From Bacteroidales bacterium (GTDB lineage: Bacteria > Bacteroidota > Bacteroidia > Bacteroidales > UBA932): 64,000 nucleotides of DNA. Location of the stretch: contig SUYN01000001.1 of the NCBI GenBank assembly GCA_015060405.1, positions 1 through 64,000 on the forward strand, given 5' to 3'. The notes beneath the pieces are model-generated. The model was given only the letters and a program-made list of their open reading frames with translations. It did no database searches and had not been told where the DNA came from. Position numbers and translations under genes: made by a program. Positions 46,972 to 55,615 of the stretch are shown in pieces. How positions within the stretch are numbered: position 1 is the first letter of the stretch; every line of letters starts with the position of its first letter.

Positions 46972-48087
46972 TTACCAGAGTTCGTATTCCGAGATGTTCT
47001 TGATGCCTGGAAGTCCGTAATAAGCATCGACTATATCTCCACGGATGTATATTTTCCTGCCGAGCAAGGACGGATTGTCCACCAGATTCAAGGCATCACG
47101 AAGCCCGCCGGAAGGAAGCTGTACCGACATGCAGGCATTCCTGTCCGTTGTTGAGGAACGTGGCCCCAGGAGCAGGTTCGTACGGGAAGTGAAAGGTTTC
47201 TCGAAAGAAGCGGATGAAGAAGTCAGGTCACCGCCCACAATGTAGCCGCTCACCCACACATCCTCGCTTCCAGCAGAGTTCCTTGCATCCGTGACAGTCA
47301 GGGCAGCCGTCACATCTGCCCCGCCCTGATTCTGCTCACCGATGACATATTCACCCTTGAGCCATGTTCTCGTAGTATCCACTGAAATGGACATGGCACC
47401 GGACGAGGATGCCGGAGCTCCCGACACTCCGACCTTCAGTTCGAGTATCTCCCGAGCTTTCAGCGTACGGGTCATAAGCAGCTGGTCATCAGTCCCCTGA
47501 TTCATCACAAGGGAGACATCACCAGGCTTGAAATATGCCACCCTCTTTTCAGCATAGCCATACACGAGCCTTCCGGAAGCAGCCTTCAGCAGAAGGACTC
47601 CGTCCGGATATCTGGACAGGAATGCCCTGTCCACAACCAGACGGATGCCTGAATTGACCTGACTGCAGAGAAGCCGCACATCTACCGTTCCTCCGGAAGG
47701 AACGACCACACATTGTTCATCCCCGAACTGCGGCTTCGAAAAGGACGGCTTGTCGAATTCTTCAGAGATCACTGAAACCGTGTAGCTGCCGGACGGAAGG
47801 CTGAGCGATTCCGGACAGTCACCATAAGCTCCCTCATAAACCGGCTCTCCTCCCGCGTCCTTCACGGCAAGAATGAAATCGCTTGTGTCAGGGATGTTGA
47901 ATCCCGACCTGGTAAGTACATCCTGATTCCTCATAAAGGAAATACGTAGTTCCCCGGAGCCTTCCCCGACAGGCGGTCCCAGCAGGTTGCATGATTGCAG
48001 CAATACTGCCCACAGCGCCATGAGCCGTATTGCAGACGTCCTGGCCTCAGACAGTGAAACTTTTGTGTCCATTTCTTTCTCCTCCAT
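46972..48087 (-). CDS. DUF4493 lipoprotein with C-terminal DUF6359-like domain
   Basis: A 371-residue lipoprotein (lipobox Cys near residue 33, LLQSC). Residues about 45-235 match DUF4493, with the FILAVKDAGGEPVYEG, SLPSGSYTVSVIS and QVNSGIRLVVD motifs of putative fimbrial or carbohydrate-module lipoproteins. The last 110 residues (VWVSGYIVGGD to the ISEYELW end) resemble the OB-like DUF6359 domain. It is transcribed ahead of susC on the same strand but separated by 245 bases with a hairpin and a new promoter, so it is probably its own unit. Confidence 0.7.
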   Translation of the reverse strand: MEEKEMDTKVSLSEARTSAIRLMALWAVLLQSCNLLGPPVGEGSGELRISFMRNQDVLTRSGFNIPDTSDFILAVKDAGGEPVYEGAYGDCPESLSLPSGSYTVSVISEEFDKPSFSKPQFGDEQCVVVPSGGTVDVRLLCSQVNSGIRLVVDRAFLSRYPDGVLLLKAASGRLVYGYAEKRVAYFKPGDVSLVMNQGTDDQLLMTRTLKAREILELKVGVSGAPASSSGAMSISVDTTRTWLKGEYVIGEQNQGGADVTAALTVTDARNSAGSEDVWVSGYIVGGDLTSSSASFEKPFTSRTNLLLGPRSSTTDRNACMSVQLPSGGLRDALNLVDNPSLLGRKIYIRGDIVDAYYGLPGIKNISEYELW

Positions 48088-48095
48088 CTTTATCG

Positions 48096-48113
48096 GTCCG
48101 CGACATTGCGGAC
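48096..48113 (-). promoter_or_regulatory. 5'-leader hairpin of the DUF4493 gene
   Basis: GTCCGC and GCGGAC flank GACATT between the -7 box (48119-48126) and the ATG at 48087. The transcript would therefore begin with a six-base-pair stem, possibly affecting stability or translation. Confidence 0.4.
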
Positions 48114-48118
48114 AGGGG

Positions 48119-48126
48119 CAAAAGTA
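48119..48126 (-). promoter_or_regulatory. -7 box of the DUF4493 gene
   Basis: The minus strand reads TACTTTTG (TAnnTTTG) 31 bases ahead of the ATG. Confidence 0.5.
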
Positions 48127-48158
48127 GACGAGAAATCACAAAGCATGTTAAAGAAAAA

Positions 48159-48198
48159 GAAAAATCGACATTTTCTTTTTTTTAATGTCGATTTTTCT
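48159..48198 (-). terminator. Terminator of the rubrerythrin unit
   Basis: A perfect 15-base inverted repeat (48159-48173, 48184-48198) with AT-rich outer ends and a ten-base loop lies 52 bases past the rubrerythrin stop on the minus strand. Confidence 0.7.
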
Positions 48199-48250
48199 CT
48201 TTTTTAAACGTTATGTCAATAATTATGCTATAGCTTCCGCCGCGTAAATC

Positions 48251-48826
48251 TTAGTAATTCTCCTTCATCGGCTCGAAATAGGCCTGAGGGAAGAGGCATG
48301 CAGGACAGGTCTTCGGCGCAGCCTCAGCCTCCACAATGTAACCGCAGTTTCGGCACTGCCACCAGATCTTGCCGTCGCGCTTGAAGAAGTCTCCGTCCGA
48401 AAGGCGGCTCAGGAGCTTGAGATAGCGGCGCTCGTGCTCTGCCTCGACCTTTGCGATGTTCTTGTAAGCGGCAGCGATTGCAGGGAAGCCTTCCTCTGAA
48501 GCAACTTCAGCAAACTCCTTGTAAAGTACATCCCATTCCTCGTTCTCGCCCATCGCTGCTGCAAGAAGGTTTTCCGATGTCGTACCGATCTTACCTGCAG
48601 GATAAGTCGCCGTAATCTCGAGATCACCACCCTCAAGGAAGTTGAAGAAACGCTTTGCGTGCTCTCTTTCCTGCTCCGCTGTCTCCATAAATACGGCTGC
48701 GATCTGCTCATATCCCTCCTTCTTCGCCACTTCAGCGAAGAATGTGTATCTGCTTCTTGCCTGGCTCTCTCCTGCGAATGACTTAAGGAGGTTCTGCTCT
48801 GTTCTTGTACCTTTTACGCTTTTCAT
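48251..48826 (-). CDS. rbr: Rubrerythrin
   Basis: A 191-residue protein with an N-terminal ferritin-like diiron domain (about 1-140; Glu ligands and EREHAK, EAEHERRY motifs). A C-terminal rubredoxin domain follows (CRNCG and CPAC, about 158-180). It reduces hydrogen peroxide in anaerobes. The length is standard. It follows a 58-residue winged-helix gene by 42 bases and shares its promoter, so an oxidative-stress switch is a reasonable reading of the context. Confidence 0.95.
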   Translation of the reverse strand: MKSVKGTRTEQNLLKSFAGESQARSRYTFFAEVAKKEGYEQIAAVFMETAEQEREHAKRFFNFLEGGDLEITATYPAGKIGTTSENLLAAAMGENEEWDVLYKEFAEVASEEGFPAIAAAYKNIAKVEAEHERRYLKLLSRLSDGDFFKRDGKIWWQCRNCGYIVEAEAAPKTCPACLFPQAYFEPMKENY

Positions 48827-48868
48827 ATCTGTTTGTATTTTTATAGTTTCATTTTATTGTAATTTGAA

Positions 48869-49045
48869 TTATTCAGCCGGTGTCCATTTACATCTTACCG
48901 GAGAGATGATCGCGCCCTCTTTCTTGAGCTCTGCGAACACCTTATCCACAACCTTTCTGTCAAGTCCTGACAATGTTGCCACTTCTCCTGCTGCGATCGG
49001 CTTTCCAGCCTCTTTCATAGTCTTTAATACAAGTTCCTTTTCCAT
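48869..49045 (-). CDS. Small winged-helix/HTH protein upstream of rubrerythrin
   Basis: A 58-residue protein from the ATG at 49045. It contains a predicted helix-turn-helix, with EVATLSGLDRK as turn and KVVDKVFAELKKEGAI as recognition helix and start of wing. It ends in a short tail with one Cys (RCKWTPAE). It resembles the minimal MarR/ArsR-like winged helices often encoded beside rubrerythrin or rubredoxin in anaerobes. The single Cys could sense redox state, which is inference. It is the first gene of a two-gene unit with rbr, with a -7 box at 49077-49084. Confidence 0.75.
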   Translation of the reverse strand: MEKELVLKTMKEAGKPIAAGEVATLSGLDRKVVDKVFAELKKEGAIISPVRCKWTPAE

Positions 49046-49076
49046 ATCTTTTGTGTTTTATTTTCATTTACTTCTG

Positions 49077-49084
49077 CAAAGGTA
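49077..49084 (-). promoter_or_regulatory. -7 box of the winged-helix-rubrerythrin unit
   Basis: The minus strand reads TACCTTTG (TAnnTTTG) 31 bases ahead of the small gene's ATG. A long AT-rich tract lies upstream. Confidence 0.6.
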
Positions 49085-49206
49085 ATACAATTTTTCTAAT
49101 TTGGAATAGTTCTAAATGAAAATTTTGAAACTTTTTATATACTATCATCTAAAACTCCAAAACAACACAAGTCATATATTTGATTATCAAGACATATACA
49201 AAAAAC

Positions 49207-49236
49207 AGGCGACTCGATAAAAATCGTGCCGCCTGA
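49207..49236 (-). terminator. Terminator of the degP-sigA-argS operon
   Basis: Outer arms CAGGCG/CGCCTG and inner arms CGAT/ATCG form a two-part hairpin 22 bases past the argS stop. Read on the minus strand it is followed by T residues. Confidence 0.7.
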
Positions 49237-49258
49237 ACAAAAATATATTCTATTTTGA

Positions 49259-51049
49259 TTACATTCTCTCTGGAAGAGCAATTCCCAGGATAGACATCGC
49301 CTTGCTGAGAACCTTTGCGATTGTCTCCACGAGAACGAGGCGATACTGAAGAAGTGCCTGGTTCTCCTCACGGAGGATAGGAGTGTCGTGATAGTACTGA
49401 TTGAACTCCTTTGCAAGCTCATAAGCAAAGTTTGCAATCACCGCCGGTGAGTGCGCCGCGCCAGCCTCTGCCACCTTAGCCGGGAAGGTGTTGAGGATCT
49501 TGATGATACGCACCTCCTTAGGAGTAAGCTCAGACTCTGGCTTCACTGCATCAGCGTTGTGCGGTACGCCCTTCTCATCGGCCTTGCGAAGAATAGACTT
49601 GATTCGCGCGTGAGTGTACTGGATGAACGGACCTGTATTTCCGTTGAAGTCAATGGATTCCTTAGGATCGAAAAGCATTGTCTTGCGAGGATCAACCTTG
49701 AGAATGAAGTATTTGAGAGCTCCAAGACTTATCATTCTGAAGAGCGCATCCTGCTCTTGTACGGAAAGGTTGTCTATCTTGCCGAGTTCAAGTGAAGTCT
49801 CCTTTGCGGTGTTATACATCGCAGCAAGAAGATCATCGGCATCCACGACCGTACCCTCTCGCGACTTCATCTTTCCTTCAGGAAGCTCCACCATTCCGTA
49901 TGAAAGGTGATAGATGCTGTCAGCCCAATCGAAACCGAGCTTGCCGAGAATGAGCTTGAGTACCTGGAAATGGTAATTCTGCTCATTGCCTACGACATAT
50001 ATATGCTCGTCAAGACTGTACTCCGAGAACCTCTGCTCAGCTGTGCCGAGATCCTGGGTCATGTAAACTGATGTTCCGTCACCTCGCAGAAGGAGTTTCC
50101 TGTCAAGACCGTCGGCAGTGAGGTCACACCATACCGAACCATCCTCCTGCGTCTCGAATATACCGTCAGCAAGTCCTTTCTGCACGAGAGCCTTTCCGAA
50201 AAGATAGGTCTGAGATTCGTAGTATGTCCTGTCGAAATCGATACCGAGGTCATTGTATGTCTTGTCGAAGCCCTCATAAACCCAACCATTCATGGTCTTC
50301 CAGAGCGCAACGACCTCCTCGTCTCCCTGTTCCCATTTGAAAAGCATCTCCTGGGCGGCCTTGAGAGAAGGAGCATTCTTTTCCGCATCCTCCTTTGTCA
50401 TGCCGCCTGCGACGAGTTCGTCCACCTCTTTCTTATAGAGGTTGTTGAAAGCGACATAATAGTCACCCACAAGGTGGTCGCCCTTCTTTCCGGAAGACTC
50501 GGGAGTCTCGCCGTTTCCAAGCACCTGCCATGCATACATGGACTTGCAGATGTGGATTCCACGGTCATTCACGAGATTCACCTTCATCACATTGTGTCCG
50601 CAGGCCTTGAGGAGCTGCGCAACCGACCATCCGAGAAGATTGTTACGTATATGTCCCAGATGAAGAGGCTTGTTAGTGTTTGGAGAAGAATATTCCACCA
50701 TTATGGTCCTTCCCGTTGCAGGAAGCTGTCCATAATCTTCCGCCACAGCAATCTGTGCGAAGATATTGTTCCAATAGACCGGAGAGAACGATATGTTCAG
50801 GAAGCCCTTGACCGTATTGTATCCCTCGATCTCCGGAACGTTGGTCCTGAGCCAGCCACCGATGGCGTTTCCTGTGTTCTCAGGTGTTGTCTTCGACACT
50901 TTGAGAAGAGGAAAGACCACAAGCGTATAATCCCCTTCGAATTCTTTTCTTGTAACCTGTACCTGAAGCTGGGCCTGAGGTACCTCAACGCCGTAAAGCG
51001 CCTGAATTGCTTCAGACGCTTTGGCTATAATGAAATTTTCTGGAGTCAT
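49259..51049 (-). CDS. argS: Arginyl-tRNA synthetase
   Basis: A 596-residue class I synthetase that charges tRNA-Arg. The N-terminal Add-1 domain is followed by the HIGH motif HLGHIRNN near residue 137. The KMSKS equivalent is the degenerate GKMKSREG near residue 385, as is normal in ArgS. The DALR anticodon-binding domain at the C-terminus ends GIALPERM. Its ATG overlaps the stop of sigA by one base (TAATG), so the two are translationally coupled. Confidence 0.96.
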   Translation of the reverse strand: MTPENFIIAKASEAIQALYGVEVPQAQLQVQVTRKEFEGDYTLVVFPLLKVSKTTPENTGNAIGGWLRTNVPEIEGYNTVKGFLNISFSPVYWNNIFAQIAVAEDYGQLPATGRTIMVEYSSPNTNKPLHLGHIRNNLLGWSVAQLLKACGHNVMKVNLVNDRGIHICKSMYAWQVLGNGETPESSGKKGDHLVGDYYVAFNNLYKKEVDELVAGGMTKEDAEKNAPSLKAAQEMLFKWEQGDEEVVALWKTMNGWVYEGFDKTYNDLGIDFDRTYYESQTYLFGKALVQKGLADGIFETQEDGSVWCDLTADGLDRKLLLRGDGTSVYMTQDLGTAEQRFSEYSLDEHIYVVGNEQNYHFQVLKLILGKLGFDWADSIYHLSYGMVELPEGKMKSREGTVVDADDLLAAMYNTAKETSLELGKIDNLSVQEQDALFRMISLGALKYFILKVDPRKTMLFDPKESIDFNGNTGPFIQYTHARIKSILRKADEKGVPHNADAVKPESELTPKEVRIIKILNTFPAKVAEAGAAHSPAVIANFAYELAKEFNQYYHDTPILREENQALLQYRLVLVETIAKVLSKAMSILGIALPERM

Positions 51050-51909
51050 TATCCTAAATAGCTTTTCAAAAGTTTGCTTCTTGAGTTGTTCTTGAGCTTG
51101 CGTATCGCCTTCTCCTTTATCTGGCGCACGCGCTCCCTTGTGAGGCCGAAACGCTCACCGATCTCCTCGAGAGTCATCTCCTGGCATCCGATTCCGAAGA
51201 AGGACTTGATGATCTCCCTCTCGCGTGTCGCAAGAGTCGAAAGCGCTCTTTCGATCTCCTTGTTAAGAGACTCGTTCACCAGTCCCCTGTCCGCACTTGG
51301 CGAGTCATTGTTCACGAGCACGTCAAGGAGGCTGTTATCCTCTCCCTCAACGAAAGGTGCATCTACCGAAACATGACGGCCGGATACCCTGAGTGTGTCA
51401 GCGATCTTGTCCTTAGGCACATCTATCATTTCTGAGAGTTCTTCGCTGGAAGGCATACGTTCATTCTCCTGCTCGAACTTCGAAAGGGCTTTGTTTATCT
51501 TGTTGAGCGAACCGACCTGGTTGAGAGGAAGCCGCACGATTCTCGACTGCTCTGCAAGAGCCTGAAGAATCGACTGACGGATCCACCACACGGCGTAGGA
51601 TATGAACTTGAAGCCTCGGGTCTCGTCAAACTTCTCAGCTGCCTTTATCAGACCGAGGTTACCCTCGTTGATAAGGTCCGGGAGGCTGAGTCCCTGATTC
51701 TGGTACTGTTTTGCAACTGACACCACGAACCTCAGGTTTGCTCGCGTGAGTTTTTCAAGTGCAGCCTGATCGCCTTTCCGTATCCTCTGGGCGAGCTCAA
51801 CTTCCTCCTCTACCGTGATGAGTTCTTCCCTTCCGATCTCCTGAAGATACTTGTCCAACGACGCACTCTCACGGTTGGTAATCGATTTTGTAATTTTTAG
51901 CTGTCTCAT
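51049..51909 (-). CDS. rpoD: Primary RNA polymerase sigma factor (sigma-70 family, RpoD/SigA)
   Basis: A 286-residue sigma factor lacking region 1.1, as is usual for the Bacteroidota primary sigma. Region 1.2 starts [16 protein letters not shown]. Region 2 includes [20 protein letters not shown]. Region 4 ends [27 protein letters not shown]. The divergent region 2.4 fits recognition of the TAnnTTTG box found ahead of many genes in this window. It lies between degP (24 bases upstream) and argS (overlap). Confidence 0.95.
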   Translation of the reverse strand: MRQLKITKSITNRESASLDKYLQEIGREELITVEEEVELAQRIRKGDQAALEKLTRANLRFVVSVAKQYQNQGLSLPDLINEGNLGLIKAAEKFDETRGFKFISYAVWWIRQSILQALAEQSRIVRLPLNQVGSLNKINKALSKFEQENERMPSSEELSEMIDVPKDKIADTLRVSGRHVSVDAPFVEGEDNSLLDVLVNNDSPSADRGLVNESLNKEIERALSTLATREREIIKSFFGIGCQEMTLEEIGERFGLTRERVRQIKEKAIRKLKNNSRSKLLKSYLG

Positions 51910-51933
51910 TCCTTTATATTAAGTTGATTTCTT

Positions 51934-53367
51934 CTATACTCCGAAGCCGAAATAACCCGTCTTTCCTGTCGGTGTCACACCCTCGATGAACACGGCTCTC
52001 TTCGACTTCTTCACTATGTCGATCACATCCTGCGGAGTCTTGACCGGCTGGTCGTTGACGTACTGGATTATAAATCCTTCCGTCGCTCCTGCCTCCATGA
52101 TCTTTCCAGGCCCGAGATCCACGATCTCAACTCCATGGCGGATTCCGTATTTCTTGAGCGTCTCTTCCGATGCAGCCCTGATGGATGCGCCGTAGAATGC
52201 CACTGAACCGTCATCCGACAGTGTTCCCGTCTCCTGCGAAGTACCCTTGAATGTGACCTCACACACAATCTCCTTACCGTCCCTTATCACTGTGACCTGA
52301 GCCTTGTCGCCAGGAGAGAATCTGCTGACAGCTTCAAGGACAGAAGCGGAGTTCGTGATCTTTGTAGAATCTATAGCAATGAGCACATCTCCGGCCTTGA
52401 TTCCGGCCTGATCTGCAGCACCGCTTTTTGAAACCTCGTTAATATATACGCCGTTTCTTGAAGAAAGTTTCAGTTCCTCTGCAATTTTATCGTCAATCGG
52501 CTGCATCACAATGCCAAGGACAGCCCTCTTGACACTGCCGAAATCCATAAGGTCATATGCTATCTTCCTGACGATATTGGATGGTACAGCAAAGGAGTAA
52601 CCCGTGTACGAACCGGTCTGTGAGATTATCGCCGTGTTGATGCCCACCAGATTGCCGGCCTTGTCCACAAGTGCTCCACCGCTGTTTCCGGGATTCACGG
52701 CCGCATCCGTCTGGATGAAGGACTCGATCTTGAACTCCCCTGAATAGTTAGGCATCGAACGTCCCTTCGCACTCACGATTCCTGCAGTGATTGTCGAACG
52801 GAGGTCATAAGGAGAGCCGATGGCTATCACCCATTCTCCGAGACGCAGCCGGTCAGAGTCACCGAAAGGAATGATAGGAAGTCCCTGAGCCTCAATCTTG
52901 AGCAGGGCGATATCGGTAGCCGGGTCTGTCCCTACGAGTGTAGCCGGATAAGTTTGGTTGGTATTCAGAGTCACCTCGATCTTGGTGGCGCCGTCTATCA
53001 CATGGTTGTTCGTCACTATATATCCGTCCTCACGGATGATCACTCCGGATCCGCTGCCGACCCTTTCCCTCTGCTGAGGAGCGGCGTCAGGGTAGCCGAA
53101 GAAGAAATCGAATATCGAACTCGGTGCCTGCTGCCTTGCAGAGGCGGTTGATGTGACCTTGACATATACGACTGCGTCGACAGCCGATTCTGCGGCATAG
53201 GTAAAATCGGGCCAGTTGTCCTGTGACAGATTGACGGTCCTGAAACGGGCTCCGTCATTTTCCTGAACCACCTGGGGCTGTCCGTCTGACATACCTTTCA
53301 CTACAGCATAACTTGTCAGCCCTCCTGCCAATGCGGAAAGCAGAACAATCAATAAACCTTTTCTCAT
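51934..53367 (-). CDS. degP: Do-family periplasmic serine protease (DegP/HtrA)
   Basis: A 477-residue protein with an N-terminal signal/anchor (about 1-25). The trypsin-like domain has a full triad: H122 in TNNHVID, D152 in TDIALLK and S229 in PGNSGGAL. Two PDZ domains follow (about 285-370 and 400-470). It degrades or refolds damaged envelope proteins. It is the first gene of a minus-strand run with sigA and argS. No exact TAnnTTTG box is visible ahead of it, but a TGACA/TGTCA palindrome is present at 53422-53434. Confidence 0.95.
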   Translation of the reverse strand: MRKGLLIVLLSALAGGLTSYAVVKGMSDGQPQVVQENDGARFRTVNLSQDNWPDFTYAAESAVDAVVYVKVTSTASARQQAPSSIFDFFFGYPDAAPQQRERVGSGSGVIIREDGYIVTNNHVIDGATKIEVTLNTNQTYPATLVGTDPATDIALLKIEAQGLPIIPFGDSDRLRLGEWVIAIGSPYDLRSTITAGIVSAKGRSMPNYSGEFKIESFIQTDAAVNPGNSGGALVDKAGNLVGINTAIISQTGSYTGYSFAVPSNIVRKIAYDLMDFGSVKRAVLGIVMQPIDDKIAEELKLSSRNGVYINEVSKSGAADQAGIKAGDVLIAIDSTKITNSASVLEAVSRFSPGDKAQVTVIRDGKEIVCEVTFKGTSQETGTLSDDGSVAFYGASIRAASEETLKKYGIRHGVEIVDLGPGKIMEAGATEGFIIQYVNDQPVKTPQDVIDIVKKSKRAVFIEGVTPTGKTGYFGFGV

Positions 53368-53421
53368 ACTCTCTATTATGTTATCGTAATGTAATTAATC
53401 CGTAAAATTCAGGATATGCAT

Positions 53422-53434
53422 TGACATATTGTCA
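53422..53434. promoter_or_regulatory. TGACA-N3-TGTCA palindrome upstream of degP
   Basis: A 13-base palindrome lies 55 bases ahead of the degP ATG, inside the 203-base divergent gap with dnaN. It shares the core TTGACATAT with the dnaK upstream gap. A stress-regulator operator is possible but unproven. Confidence 0.35.
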
Positions 53435-53495
53435 TATTTCAAATCCGGATGGGTAAATTTTCAAAAAATATGCCAACACCTCGGAAAAATTTTCT

Positions 53496-53503
53496 TACAT
53501 TTG
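53496..53503 (+). promoter_or_regulatory. -7 box of dnaN
   Basis: The plus strand reads TACATTTG (TAnnTTTG) 67 bases ahead of the dnaN ATG. Confidence 0.5.
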
Positions 53504-53570
53504 TTGACTTAATATGCCGTAGTGTTTACCGGCGGGAAAACAGGAAAATAATAATTAAATATATTGATAT

Positions 53571-54692
53571 ATGAAACTTATAATTTCCAGCTCAGAACTG
53601 CTCAAGGGAGTGATGGCTGTAGCAAAGGCCATTCCTGCGAAATCTCCGCTCCCTATCCTCGAAAACTTCCTTTTCGACCTTCAGGGAAACCTTCTTGAGA
53701 TCACTGCATCAGACTCAGAACTCACCCTCAAGACCAAGGTAGAAGTAGAGAGCACAGCAGAAGAAGGCAGAATAGCTGTTCCGGCAAAGCATATGATGGA
53801 TCTCCTCAAGGAGCTTCCTGACCAGCCTCTCACAATCAGCACTTCAAGCGAGAGCTCATTCGTATGCAGCTGGGCAAGCGGTGAATCCACCCTCCCATAC
53901 TTCCCTGCAGAGGATTATCCTGCCATAACAGGTACTGACGACACAGCAGTAAAGGTGCAGTTCCCGGCCCAGAGCCTTGTTGACGGAATCGCAAGCACCA
54001 TATATGCCACTGCCGACGACGAGATCCGTCCTGCCATGAACGGTATCTTCTTCGACATCGACCTGAACTCCACCACACTCGTGGCTTCGGATTCCCACAA
54101 GCTCATCTGCTACACCACAACAGACGTCAATGCTTCAGAGAAAGCTTCATTCATCCTTCATAAGAAACCGGCGGCAATCCTCAAGGCCATCATCGGAAAG
54201 GATGCTGAAACAGTGGAGGTTTCATTTGACTCCAAGAATGCTGTCTTCCAGTTCGGCAACACGATGGTGATCTGCAGACTGGTAGTCGGAAAATATCCCA
54301 AATACCGCGACGTCATCCCTCAGAACAACTCGAACATCCTCAGGATCAACAGAGCACAGCTCCTGAACACCGTACGCCGCGTGTCTGTATGTTCGAACAA
54401 GGCTTCAAACCATGTCAAGTTCGACCTCCAGAGCGGCAGCCTCATGATTTCCGCACAGGACCTCGGCTTCTCGATCGCCGCACATGAGCAGATCCAGTGT
54501 CAGTACGACGGTGATGCACTCTCAATAGGATTCAAGTCACCTTTCATCATAGAGATTCTCTCGAACATGACATGCGGAGAGCTTGTGATGAAATTCCTTG
54601 ACAGCAAGAGAGCTGCCCTCATCGTCCCTGCAGAAGATGAGGCTGAGAGCGAGAAGATCTGCGGTATCATAATGCCGATAATGATTTCATAA
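53571..54692 (+). CDS. dnaN: DNA polymerase III sliding clamp (beta subunit)
   Basis: A 373-residue protein with the three repeated beta-clamp domains (about 1-120, 128-245 and 246-373). It starts MKLIISSSELLKGVMAVAKAIPAKS and ends in the typical hydrophobic IMPIMIS. It tethers polymerase III to DNA. It is not next to dnaA here, as is common in Bacteroidota. A DnaQ-type exonuclease follows after three bases, so the two replication genes form a unit. Confidence 0.97.
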   Translation: MKLIISSSELLKGVMAVAKAIPAKSPLPILENFLFDLQGNLLEITASDSELTLKTKVEVESTAEEGRIAVPAKHMMDLLKELPDQPLTISTSSESSFVCSWASGESTLPYFPAEDYPAITGTDDTAVKVQFPAQSLVDGIASTIYATADDEIRPAMNGIFFDIDLNSTTLVASDSHKLICYTTTDVNASEKASFILHKKPAAILKAIIGKDAETVEVSFDSKNAVFQFGNTMVICRLVVGKYPKYRDVIPQNNSNILRINRAQLLNTVRRVSVCSNKASNHVKFDLQSGSLMISAQDLGFSIAAHEQIQCQYDGDALSIGFKSPFIIEILSNMTCGELVMKFLDSKRAALIVPAEDEAESEKICGIIMPIMIS

Positions 54693-54695
54693 GGT

Positions 54696-55610
54696 ATGGA
54701 TCTGAATCTTGAAAGGCCGCTGGTGTTCTTTGACATAGAGAGCACCGGCTTGAACATAGCGTCTGACTCGATCATCGAGCTGTCGTTCGTGAAGATCCAT
54801 CCCGGAGCCAGACAGGAGGTCAAGACCTGGAGGGTGAAGCCATGGGACTATGAAAGAAGATGCCAGAGACCGATCAACCCGTCCGCACAGGCCGTTCACG
54901 GAATATCCGCCGAGGATCTGGCAGACTGCCCGACATTCTATGAAATAGTGGACGAAGTCATCAGTTACCTCACAGGCAGCGACCTGGCCGGCTTCAACTC
55001 GGCCAAGTTCGACCTTCCGATGCTTGCTGAGGAGATCGAACGCGTCCGGAAATATACAGGAAAGGAGATACAGATCAACCTTCACGACATGAAGATGGTG
55101 GATGTGCAGAACATCTTCCATATGATGGAGCCCCGCACCTTGAAGGCGGCATACATGTTCTACTGCGGAAAGGACCTCGAGAATGCCCATGCGGCGGAAG
55201 CCGACACATTGGCGACATACGAGGTGCTGAAAGGCCAGCTGGACAGATACGAAGGAGACCCGCGTATAGAGAACAATGTCGACAAGCTCGCCAAGATGTC
55301 CACAAAGCAGAAGACTGTAGACTATGCCGGAAGACTTGTCCTCGGAGACAACGACGAACCTGTGATCAGCTTCGGAAAGCATAAAGGAAAGACTGCCCGC
55401 GAAGTGTATTTCACCGAGCCTTCGTATTTCGCATGGATCGACAACGGAGACTTCACCCTGGACACAAAACGCCAGTTCGCACGTCTGAAGGCCGAATACG
55501 AAGAGGAGAAGAGGGCCGCAGCGCCTAAAAGGACGGCACCTGTTCCAAGGACAAAGGGTTACACTCCGTTCGAAGGGCTTGGAGACCTGTTCTCGCAGGA
55601 CAACGACTGA
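54696..55610 (+). CDS. 3'-5' exonuclease, DnaQ-like (DEDDh)
   Basis: A 304-residue protein. The exonuclease domain (about 8-175) shows D13 and E15 in FFDIESTG, the Asp in FNSAKFDLPM, and the HAAEAD motif with the final His and Asp. A C-terminal module (about 205-260) starts FGKHKGKTAREV and carries the YFAWIDNGDF pattern seen in exonuclease X-type C-termini. It follows dnaN by three bases, consistent with proofreading or repair at the clamp. Confidence 0.9.
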   Translation: MDLNLERPLVFFDIESTGLNIASDSIIELSFVKIHPGARQEVKTWRVKPWDYERRCQRPINPSAQAVHGISAEDLADCPTFYEIVDEVISYLTGSDLAGFNSAKFDLPMLAEEIERVRKYTGKEIQINLHDMKMVDVQNIFHMMEPRTLKAAYMFYCGKDLENAHAAEADTLATYEVLKGQLDRYEGDPRIENNVDKLAKMSTKQKTVDYAGRLVLGDNDEPVISFGKHKGKTAREVYFTEPSYFAWIDNGDFTLDTKRQFARLKAEYEEEKRAAAPKRTAPVPRTKGYTPFEGLGDLFSQDND

Positions 55611-55615
55611 CAGCC

